Positions 26,463-33,765 of a stretch of DNA of 35,094 nt are shown in pieces. How positions within the stretch are numbered: the first letter of the stretch is position 1; every line of letters begins with the position of its first letter. This stretch comes from an uncultured Pelagibacteraceae bacterium (lineage in GTDB: Bacteria > Pseudomonadota > Alphaproteobacteria > Pelagibacterales > Pelagibacteraceae). The position numbers were made by a program, and so were the translations under genes. The DNA lies in NCBI GenBank assembly GCA_902569285.1, contig CACFTS010000008.1:1-35094 (forward strand), given 5' to 3'. A model generated the notes under the pieces. The model saw only the letters and a list, made by a program, of their open reading frames with translations. It was not told the DNA's origin and searched no databases.

Positions 26463-26490
26463 TTAATAGTTTAAAAACTTGTTTTGTCAA
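26463..26490 (-). promoter_or_regulatory. Candidate promoter of acpP overlapping the fabG stop codon
   Basis: On the minus strand a perfect -35 TTGACA (26490-26485) overlaps the fabG stop TGA. A -10-like TATTAA (26468-26463) follows after 16 bases. Transcription would begin near 26456, about 18 bases before the acpP ATG, with the AAGGA ribosome site inside that leader. This would allow more acpP-gmk mRNA than read-through from fabD-fabG alone. Sequence match only. Confidence 0.5.
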
Positions 26491-27224
26491 GCCATATACA
26501 TGCCCCCATTAACATGTATTGTTTCCCCATTAATATAATCCGATTGATCTGAGGCTAAAAAAAGAACTGCATTAGCAATATCATCTGGTTCACCTAATCT
26601 TGCTGAGGGTATTTTGGATATTATAACTTCTTTAAATTTTTCATCTATCTTATCAGTCATAGCTGTTTTGATAAAACCAGGTGAAATACAATTAATATTG
26701 ATATTCTTTTTAGCATATTCTGTTGCCAAACTTTTTGACATTGCAACTATCCCAGCCTTAGATGCTGTATAATTAGCTTGCCCTAAATTACCTGTATGAC
26801 CTACAACTGAAGTAATATTTATAATTTTTCCTGATTTATTTTTGAGCATTTTTTTAATTGCAAATTTGGTCATTAAAAATGTTGAGGTTAAGTTTATATC
26901 GATAACTTTTTTCCATTCCTCTAAACTCATTCTAATTGCTAAATTATCTTGAGTTATCCCTGCATTGTTGACTATGCAATCTAAACCTCCGTCCAGTTCT
27001 TTTGTTGCATTTTCAATAAATTCCTCAATTTTATTACTTTGCGAAATATCAAATTTTAAAATTTTAACATTTTTAAATTTAGATTTTAATTTTTCAAGTT
27101 TTTCTATTTTAGTTCCGGTTGCTAATATATTCGCGCCACAATCATTAAGTCTTTTAATTATTGAATTACCTATTCCTCCTGATGCGCCAGTTACAATAAT
27201 TTTTTTATCTTTTAAATTGTTCAT
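26487..27224 (-). CDS. fabG: 3-oxoacyl-[acyl-carrier-protein] reductase
   Basis: FabG makes the first reduction in each fatty acid elongation cycle, with NADPH. It has 245 residues, a short-chain dehydrogenase with VTGASGGIGNSII (cofactor loop), NNAGITQDNLAIRM, the catalytic Ser in NITSVVGHTGN, and Tyr/Lys in NYTASKAG, ending in INGETIHVNGGMYMA. The start overlaps the fabD stop as ATGA. It is followed by acpP, the canonical fab order. Confidence 0.97.
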   Translation of the reverse strand: MNNLKDKKIIVTGASGGIGNSIIKRLNDCGANILATGTKIEKLEKLKSKFKNVKILKFDISQSNKIEEFIENATKELDGGLDCIVNNAGITQDNLAIRMSLEEWKKVIDINLTSTFLMTKFAIKKMLKNKSGKIINITSVVGHTGNLGQANYTASKAGIVAMSKSLATEYAKKNININCISPGFIKTAMTDKIDEKFKEVIISKIPSARLGEPDDIANAVLFLASDQSDYINGETIHVNGGMYMA

Positions 27225-28147
27225 ATTTTTAAATCTTTTATATCACTCTCATTATTTATTGTATTAATTTTTACATTCTTATCTATTCTTTTAACTAAGC
27301 CTGACAATACTTTTCCTGGTCCTATTTCAATAAATTGCTTAATACCTTTATTAATCATGTTAATAACACTTTCTCTCCATCTTACCCTATTTTCAATTTG
27401 ATCAATTAGTAATTTTTTTAATTCTTCTTTATTTGAAATTTCATCTGCTGTTACATTTGAAATTAATATATTTTTTGAATCTTGAAAATTAGCTTTTTCA
27501 ATTTCTTTTTTCATCACGTCTGTTGCTTTATTCATAAGCTGACAATGAAATGGAGCACTTACAGGTAATTTTATATTTTTAATATTCTTTGATTTCAAAA
27601 CTTCAATTAATTTAACTAAATCAGTATTTTTTCCACTTAATACAATTTGACCTTGTGAATTATCATTAGCTATTTGAACTAAAAAGTTATTTTGATTTTC
27701 TTTTAAAATATCTTCTATAATTTCAACTGTTGAACCCAATACTGCCAGCATCCCTCCTTCTCTTTTTGGAACTGCATTTTGCATTGCATCTCCTCTAATT
27801 CTTAAAAGCTTAATAGTATCTGAAAAATTTAAATAATTTGCAGATGATAAAGCAGAATATTCTCCTAATGAATGTCCAGCAAAATATTTTGCTTGATTCA
27901 AGTCAATATTAAATTCTTTTTTAACAACTTGAAATATAGAATAGCTGATTAAAAATATTGCTGGTTGAGTATTAATAGTAAGATCCAACTCTTCCTTAGG
28001 ACCTTCCATAATAATTTTTGATAAAGAAATTCCTAATGTTTCATCCGCTTCTTTAAACAATTCTTTAACTAAATTATATTTTTCAAAAAAATCTTTTCCC
28101 ATGCCAACTATTTGAGATCCTTGTCCTGGAAAAATTACTGAAAACAT
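27221..28147 (-). CDS. fabD: Malonyl-CoA:ACP transacylase
   Basis: FabD loads malonyl groups onto ACP. It has 308 residues, with FPGQGSQIVGMG at the N-terminus, the catalytic Ser93 in GHSLGEYSAL, the His region PVSAPFHCQLM and the Gln-containing INTQPAIFL. It is the first gene of fabD-fabG-acpP-gmk and divergent from rpsF across 87 bp. Confidence 0.96.
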   Translation of the reverse strand: MFSVIFPGQGSQIVGMGKDFFEKYNLVKELFKEADETLGISLSKIIMEGPKEELDLTINTQPAIFLISYSIFQVVKKEFNIDLNQAKYFAGHSLGEYSALSSANYLNFSDTIKLLRIRGDAMQNAVPKREGGMLAVLGSTVEIIEDILKENQNNFLVQIANDNSQGQIVLSGKNTDLVKLIEVLKSKNIKNIKLPVSAPFHCQLMNKATDVMKKEIEKANFQDSKNILISNVTADEISNKEELKKLLIDQIENRVRWRESVINMINKGIKQFIEIGPGKVLSGLVKRIDKNVKINTINNESDIKDLKI

Positions 28148-28234
28148 CTAAAAAAACCTATTTTTTTTGTCCTTTTTGCTATTGTAATTAAAGATTTATA
28201 ATAGTATATCCTCATTTTTTATTAAATAACTTTA
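28148..28234. other. Divergent fabD/rpsF intergenic region, 87 bp
   Basis: AT-rich spacer holding the rpsF promoter candidate described separately and, presumably, the fabD promoter on the other strand. I see no S6:S18 protein-binding leader structure and no terminator. Confidence 0.5.
28176..28202 (+). promoter_or_regulatory. Candidate promoter of the rpsF-rpsR-rplI operon
   Basis: A perfect -10 TATAAT (28197-28202) is preceded by a -35-like TTGCTA (28176-28181) at 15 bases, slightly short. Transcription would start near 28209, giving a leader of about 26 bases before the rpsF ATG at 28235. That is too short for the S6:S18-binding leader found upstream of rpsF in many bacteria. Confidence 0.5.
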
Positions 28235-28588
28235 ATGAATTTATACGAGCATACAATTATAGCAAGACAAGACACTTCTCCAAGTGAAATCAAACAATTA
28301 ACTGAAAAATATTCCAAAATTGTAAAAAAAAATGAAGGCGAGATTGTTAAAACAGAAAATTGGGGTCTTTTAAATCTTTCTTACTTAATAAAAAAAAATA
28401 AAAAAGGAAGCTATATTCATTTTAAAATTAAAGGCAAAGGCAATGTTGTAGATGCATTAGAAAAAAATGAAGCAATTGATAAAAAATTATTAAGATATTT
28501 AACTGTAAAAGTTAAAGAATTTGATCTTGATACAAATTACTTTTCAAAAAAAGACGAAAATGAAAAAAAAGAAAGTATTAAAAATTAA
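28235..28588 (+). CDS. rpsF: 30S ribosomal protein S6
   Basis: S6 pairs with S18 in the platform of the 30S subunit. It has 117 residues: [19 protein letters not shown], then [20 protein letters not shown] and [20 protein letters not shown] match the family, followed by a charged Lys/Glu C-terminal tail. It heads rpsF-rpsR-rplI, with 2-bp and 1-bp gaps to the following genes. Confidence 0.96.
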   Translation: MNLYEHTIIARQDTSPSEIKQLTEKYSKIVKKNEGEIVKTENWGLLNLSYLIKKNKKGSYIHFKIKGKGNVVDALEKNEAIDKKLLRYLTVKVKEFDLDTNYFSKKDENEKKESIKN

Positions 28589-28590
28589 AT

Positions 28591-28863
28591 ATGCCCAAAA
28601 GACAAACTGGAAATAAAAAAGGTAAGCAAAGCAATTTTGCAAAATTGAGTATATTTCAACCAAACAAATATAAATTTAAAAGAAGTTGTCCTCTGTCAAT
28701 TAAAGGAGCTCCAAAAATTGATTATAAAAATATAAAATTACTAAAAAAATATATTTCTGAAAATGGTAAAATTTTACCTTCAAGAATAACAAATGTAAGT
28801 CAAAAAAAACAAAGAGAATTATCTTTATCAATAAAAAGAGCTAGAAATCTAGCATTATTATAA
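28591..28863 (+). CDS. rpsR: 30S ribosomal protein S18
   Basis: S18 binds the 30S platform with S6. It has 90 residues, with a basic N-terminal extension and the core [35 protein letters not shown] and [10 protein letters not shown] at the C-terminus. One Cys (KRSCPLS) remains near the N-terminus. The position between rpsF and rplI is canonical. Confidence 0.96.
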   Translation: MPKRQTGNKKGKQSNFAKLSIFQPNKYKFKRSCPLSIKGAPKIDYKNIKLLKKYISENGKILPSRITNVSQKKQRELSLSIKRARNLALL

Positions 28864-28864
28864 A

Positions 28865-29323
28865 ATGAAAGTAATCTTATTAGAGAATCTAAAAAAAATT
28901 GGATCGATTGGGGAAATAATAGATGTTAAAAGAGGTTTTGCTAGAAACTTTTTAATTGCTAATAAGAAAGCTTTATATGCCTCTAAAGAAAATATCATTC
29001 AAGTTGAAAAAATTAAAACTCAACTTTCAAAAAAAGATAATGAAAAAAAGCTAGAAGCTAAAAAAATAGCAGAAAAAATTAACAAAAAAGAATTTAATGT
29101 TAAAAAGCTAAGTACTGAAAATAAAGAATTATATGGTTCAGTTAAACCAACTGAAATTTCAAAGATTATTAAAGAAAGAGAACAGCTAGATATCAAGCCA
29201 TCAATGATACAACCTGTTAAAGAAATTAAATCTCTAGGAAAATTCAAAGTAAAAATCTCTTTACATTCAGAAATTGATGCAGAAATACTAATTATAGTTG
29301 AGTCAGCCGAAACCATTCAATAA
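28865..29323 (+). CDS. rplI: 50S ribosomal protein L9
   Basis: L9 has two globular domains joined by a long helix and affects ribosome spacing and reading-frame maintenance. It has 152 residues: the N-terminal rRNA-binding motif MKVILLENLKKIGSIGEIIDVKRGFARNFL, a Lys/Glu-rich helix (about 45-75), and a C-terminal domain with LYGSVKPTEISKII. It is the third gene of the operon and followed by dnaB after 67 bp. L9 next to dnaB is the normal order. Confidence 0.96.
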   Translation: MKVILLENLKKIGSIGEIIDVKRGFARNFLIANKKALYASKENIIQVEKIKTQLSKKDNEKKLEAKKIAEKINKKEFNVKKLSTENKELYGSVKPTEISKIIKEREQLDIKPSMIQPVKEIKSLGKFKVKISLHSEIDAEILIIVESAETIQ

Positions 29324-29390
29324 TTATACAATTTTTTCCCCAATAGTTTTTTTAAATTCATTTTAATTTTTATTCTTATAAATTTGGATA

Positions 29391-30810
29391 ATGGAAAATA
29401 ATTTAAGCATTGTTAAAGATAAATTTAAAGAATTGCCTAATAACATTGAAGCAGAACAAGCTGTTATTGGCTCCATACTTGTAACTAATGAAATTTTTGA
29501 CGAAATAAACACTATTATTTCAAGTGCTAATTTTTATGATCCTATGCACCAAAAAAATTTTTGGAGCAATTGAAAATTTAATTTTTAAAGGAATGTTAGC
29601 TAATCCAATTACTTTAAAAAATTACTTTGAAGATGAAAAAGATGAATTAAATGTTCCGGAATATTTAGTTAAAATTACAAAATTTTCTACTTCTGCAAGG
29701 CAAGCAATTGAATACTCAAGAATAATTTACGATATGTTTGTTAGAAGAGAATTAATAAAAATTTCAGAACAAACTATCGATACTGCAAAATTAAATGATC
29801 TTGATACTAACGGTCAAACTATAATTGAAAACTCTGAAAGACTATTATTTGATTTAGCAGAAAAAGGTTCTTTCAATTCATCTTTAATTAAATTTGATGA
29901 AGCAGTGAAACAAACTATTGAAATGGCTTCAGCAGCTTACAAAAATGAAGAAGGAATAGTTGGGGTTCCTACAGGTTTACGAGATTTAGATGATAAATTG
30001 GGTGGTCTTCATCAATCAGATTTAATAATTATAGCTGGACGTCCTTCAATGGGAAAAACATCTCTTGCAACAAATATTGCTTTCAATGCTGCTCAAAAAT
30101 TACAAGATAGTGGAAAAAAATCTACTATAGCTTTCTTTTCACTTGAGATGTCTTCTGAACAACTATCTACTAGAATTCTAGCTGAACAAGCAAGAATTAG
30201 ATCAAATGATATCAGAAGAGGAAAAATTTCAGATGAACAATTTGATAAATTTATTGAAACGTCAAAAAATATTTCTGAGTTGCCATTATATATTGATGAA
30301 ACTCCAGCATTAAGTATTGCTGCAATGAGTAATAGAGCTAGGAGAATAAAAAGATTATTTGGTCTAGATATGATCGTTGTTGATTATATCCAGCTAATGA
30401 GAGGAGCTTCATTTAATAAAGATGGTAGAGTTCAAGAAATTTCACAAATTACTCAAGGGCTAAAAGCTATCGCTAAAGAATTATCTATTCCTGTTTTAGC
30501 TTTATCTCAACTTTCTAGACAAGTAGAACAAAGGGATGATCATAAGCCATTATTATCTGATTTAAGAGAATCGGGCTCAATTGAACAAGATGCAGACGTA
30601 GTAATGTTTGTGTATAGAGAAGGTTATTATTTACAAAGAAAAGAACCTAGAGAAGCAACGGTCGAACATGCGGAGTGGCAAGCTAAAATGAATGAGGTAG
30701 CTCATTTGGCTGAAATAATTATCGGAAAACAAAGGCATGGCCCTGTTGGTAAAGTAATTCTCGAATTTGAGGAACAATTTACCAAATTTAAAGATACTCA
30801 ATTAAGTTAA
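29391..30810 (+). CDS. dnaB: Replicative DNA helicase DnaB, reading frame broken by a one-base shift at A7
   Basis: DnaB is the hexameric helicase that unwinds DNA ahead of the replisome. The frame from ATG 29391 gives the correct N-terminus (LPNNIEAEQAVIGSILV...FYDPMHQK) and then hits TGA at 29571. The frame one base on continues as IFGAIENLIFKGMLANPITL, exactly as expected, to 30810. Dropping one A from the A7 run (29551-29557) gives one 472-residue protein of normal length. The rest is intact: Walker A AGRPSMGKTSLA (about K222), Walker B MIVVDYIQLMRG (about D331), ALSQLSRQVEQR and DLRESGSIEQDADVVMF. DnaB is essential, so a dead gene is unlikely. A homopolymer sequencing error is the simplest explanation; transcript or ribosome slippage is the alternative. 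Confidence 0.9.
29551..29557 (+). other. A7 homopolymer at the dnaB frame break
   Basis: The run reads CACC-A7-T5-GG. In the start frame it is CAA AAA AAT TTT TGG, which leads to a stop five codons after the lysine. With six A it reads CAA AAA ATT TTT GGA GCA ATT and remains open. A simple ribosomal -1 slip would enter the wrong frame; loss of one A in the mRNA or +1 slippage would restore it. Confidence 0.85.
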
Positions 30811-30822
30811 ATTCAAATATAA

Positions 30823-33213
30823 ATGGGTAAGATGTTCGCCCAGTTTTATCAAAATATAATACTTAAAAATCCAAGGTCCATTTTTGTAATATTATTAATT
30901 GTTTTATTAAGTTTTGGATATTATTCAAAAGATTTTAGGCTAGATGCCTCTTCTGAGACTTTGTTAATTGAAGGCGACCCTGATCTTAAATACCTTAAAG
31001 AAATAACAAAAAGATATGGTTCTAAAGAATTTTTAATTTTGACCTACACTCCTAATGAAGGAATGATTTCAGATAACTCAATTAACAATCTTTTAAGTTT
31101 AAAGTATAAAATTCAAAGTTTAAATTGGGTACATAGTGTTATTACTCTTTTAGATATACCTTTATTAAGTAATTCTGATGCACCCTTACAAAAACGGCTT
31201 AAAAGCTTTAAAACACTAAAAGATGATGATGTTGATAGAGCAAGAGGTTTTGATGAAATTGTAAGCAGTCCAGTCTTTAGAAATTTTGTAATCAGTGAAG
31301 ATGGAAAAACAAGCGGAATTATTATTAATATCAAAAAAAATGATGAGCTAAAAGATATCGGAAATAAATCAAAAGAAGAAATTGAAAATTACAAAGATTT
31401 TATTAAGAAGAAAAATCATCAAAATATTCTTGAAATAAGAGATGTTATCAAAAGTTATGAAAATATTGGCAAAATACATTTGGGAGGAATACCTATGATT
31501 GCTGATGACATGATGTCATTTATAAAAAATGATATCATTGTCTTTGGTATAGGAGTTTTTTTATTTATTATTAGTACATTGTGGTTTGTATTTAGAAAAT
31601 TAATTTGGATTATAGTTCCAATTAGTAGTTGTTTTTTTTCTGTAATAATTATGATGGGACTACTTGGTTTATTAGGTTGGAAAGTAACCGTTATTTCCTC
31701 AAACTTTATTGCTCTAATGTTAATTTTAACAATGGCAATGAACATTCATATGAGCACTAGGTTTTTACAACTAAAAGAAAATCATCCTAATATGAAAATT
31801 TTAGAATTAATTACTTTAACTACAGCTAAAATGTTTTGGCCAATTCTATACACTGTTTTAACAACTATTATTGCTTTTCTTTCTTTAATTTTTAGTGAAA
31901 TAAAACCTATTATTGATTTTGGTTGGATGATGACCTTAGGACTTATAACTTCATTCATTATAACTTTTACCCTGCTCCCTGCTCTAATCAGCTTTGTACC
32001 TAAAGAAAATATATCCTTAAAAGAATATAAAAATTCTGTAATTACTTCTTTTTTTGCAAAGATATCTCAAAATAATCATAAAATAATTTTTATTATTACT
32101 ACTATAGTAATAATTTTAAGTTTAATTGGCATTAGTCGTCTTAAAGTTGAAAATAGTTTTATAAATTATTTTAGTAAAAAAACTGAAATTTATAAAGGAA
32201 TGAAACTTATAGATGAAAAACTTGGAGGAACCACGCCTCTTGAAGTTATTTTAAAATTTCCAAAAAAAGAAAAATCAAAAACAGATGATGAATTTGAGGA
32301 TTGGGAAGACGAAAATGAAGATGACAATGAAAAATACTGGTTTACAAAAGATAAAGTTGATAAAATTTCATCAGTACATAATTATCTTGATGGTTTGCCT
32401 CAAGTCGGAAAGGTTTTATCATTTTCATCAATTATCGATGTAGCAACATTACTTAATAACAATAAACCATTAGGCACTTTAGAAATGGGTGTCCTATATT
32501 CTAAAATACCAGAAAGTATTAAAACAGAAATTATTGATCCTTATATATCTATTAAAGATAATGAGGCGCGGATTAACCTTAGAATAATAGACTCCCAAGA
32601 AGATTTAAGAAGAAATGAGTTAATTAAAAAAATAAATTATGATTTAAAAAATAAAATTGGACTAAATGAAAATGAATTTAAACTTGCTGGTGTTTTAATT
32701 TTATTCAATAATTTACTTCAAAGCCTTTTTAAATCTCAAATTCTAACTTTGGGTTTAGTAATGATCGGTATATTTGCAATGTTTATAATACTTTTTAAAA
32801 ATATTAAATTATCTTTAATTGGCGTAGTACCAAATTTTATTGCAGCTTTTTTTATATTGGGAGTTATTGGATTACTTGGAATCCCATTAGATATGATGAC
32901 CATTACTATCGCAGCAATTACAATTGGAATTGCTGTTGATAACAGTATTCATTACATCTATAGATTTAAAGAAGAGTTTAATAATTCAAATGATTATAAT
33001 AAAACTCTTAACTTGTGCCATTCAACTGTAGGTAAAGCAATTTTAAATACTTCTATTACAATTGTTTTTGGTTTTTCAATATTAGTTTTATCTAAGTTTA
33101 TACCCACAATTTATTTTGGAATTTTTACAGGTCTTGCAATGTTATTAGCTATGATATCAGTTTTAACTCTACTTCCGTCATTGATTTTAATAGTAAAACC
33201 TTTTGGAAAATAA
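30823..33213 (+). CDS. RND-superfamily (MMPL-type) transporter
   Basis: A 796-residue membrane protein with the two-fold RND plan. Each half has one membrane helix, a large periplasmic loop, and a bundle of five helices. TM1 is at about 20-37, the first bundle about 230-385, the second start about 417-438, and the last bundle about 650-790. Features such as VDNSIHYIYRFKEEF and ITIGIAVDN match the predicted-exporter/MMPL branch (RND3, sterol-sensing-like), not the drug-efflux AcrB branch, which is over 1000 residues. Substrates of related proteins are often lipids or hopanoids; none can be assigned here. The second periplasmic loop carries an acidic patch (about residues 487-505). It lies 12 bp after dnaB, and no membrane-fusion or outer-membrane channel gene accompanies it. 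A start three codons later is possible. Confidence 0.85.
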   Translation: MGKMFAQFYQNIILKNPRSIFVILLIVLLSFGYYSKDFRLDASSETLLIEGDPDLKYLKEITKRYGSKEFLILTYTPNEGMISDNSINNLLSLKYKIQSLNWVHSVITLLDIPLLSNSDAPLQKRLKSFKTLKDDDVDRARGFDEIVSSPVFRNFVISEDGKTSGIIINIKKNDELKDIGNKSKEEIENYKDFIKKKNHQNILEIRDVIKSYENIGKIHLGGIPMIADDMMSFIKNDIIVFGIGVFLFIISTLWFVFRKLIWIIVPISSCFFSVIIMMGLLGLLGWKVTVISSNFIALMLILTMAMNIHMSTRFLQLKENHPNMKILELITLTTAKMFWPILYTVLTTIIAFLSLIFSEIKPIIDFGWMMTLGLITSFIITFTLLPALISFVPKENISLKEYKNSVITSFFAKISQNNHKIIFIITTIVIILSLIGISRLKVENSFINYFSKKTEIYKGMKLIDEKLGGTTPLEVILKFPKKEKSKTDDEFEDWEDENEDDNEKYWFTKDKVDKISSVHNYLDGLPQVGKVLSFSSIIDVATLLNNNKPLGTLEMGVLYSKIPESIKTEIIDPYISIKDNEARINLRIIDSQEDLRRNELIKKINYDLKNKIGLNENEFKLAGVLILFNNLLQSLFKSQILTLGLVMIGIFAMFIILFKNIKLSLIGVVPNFIAAFFILGVIGLLGIPLDMMTITIAAITIGIAVDNSIHYIYRFKEEFNNSNDYNKTLNLCHSTVGKAILNTSITIVFGFSILVLSKFIPTIYFGIFTGLAMLLAMISVLTLLPSLILIVKPFGK

Positions 33214-33219
33214 ATTTAA

Positions 33220-33765
33220 ATGATTGAGATCTTAAAAGAATTTTACAATTCAATATCTATTATAGATTTGATTTATTTAATTATTACTATCTTATCTTTA
33301 TTCAAATGCTACAGTAAAGGCTTTGTGTTAAGCATTCTTTCTATGGCCAAATGGTTGTTAGCCTATATAGTTACCTTGATCATTTTTCCAAGAATAAAAC
33401 CTTATGTTAAAAATATTATTGATAACGAATATGTTTTAGATGTAACTCTTGGTATTATAATATTTATAATTATAATTTTTTTAATTTTACTTATTAGCAA
33501 AGGAATAAGTAAAGCTATCAATTATACCGGTCTTGGGAGTTTAGATTCTGTTTTTGGATTCTTTTTTGGATTTATTAGATCTTATATTATCTCAGTTTGT
33601 ATATTTTCAGCAATACATATTGTCTATAACTTCGATAAATGGCCATTAAATTTAAATAAATCATACATCTTTCCATATTTAGAAAAAGGTAGTAATTATT
33701 TATTAAAAGAGTTTCCTAATGAAAAAACATATCAAAATTCTAAAGAAAAAATTAAAGAACTTTGA
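33220..33765 (+). CDS. cvpA: CvpA family inner-membrane protein
   Basis: A 181-residue membrane protein with four hydrophobic segments (about 12-30, 38-58, 70-92, 105-132). The family signature is SIIDLIYLIITILSLFKCYSKGFVLSILSMAKWL and the GLGSLDSVFGFFFGFIRSYI loop. CvpA is needed for colicin V export in E. coli and is linked to envelope integrity, but its molecular role is unclear. It immediately precedes purF, the classical cvpA-purF pairing, here with a 47-bp overlap. Confidence 0.9.
   Translation: MIEILKEFYNSISIIDLIYLIITILSLFKCYSKGFVLSILSMAKWLLAYIVTLIIFPRIKPYVKNIIDNEYVLDVTLGIIIFIIIIFLILLISKGISKAINYTGLGSLDSVFGFFFGFIRSYIISVCIFSAIHIVYNFDKWPLNLNKSYIFPYLEKGSNYLLKEFPNEKTYQNSKEKIKEL

Noticed and set aside
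28203..28234. S6:S18-binding leader RNA before rpsF
   Set aside because: The predicted leader is only about 26 bases, with no hairpin and bulge.
29524..30810. A separate truncated DnaB starting at 29524
   Set aside because: Its first residues before the A7 run are out-of-frame noise; homology in this frame begins only at the run, so it is one gene with a frame break.
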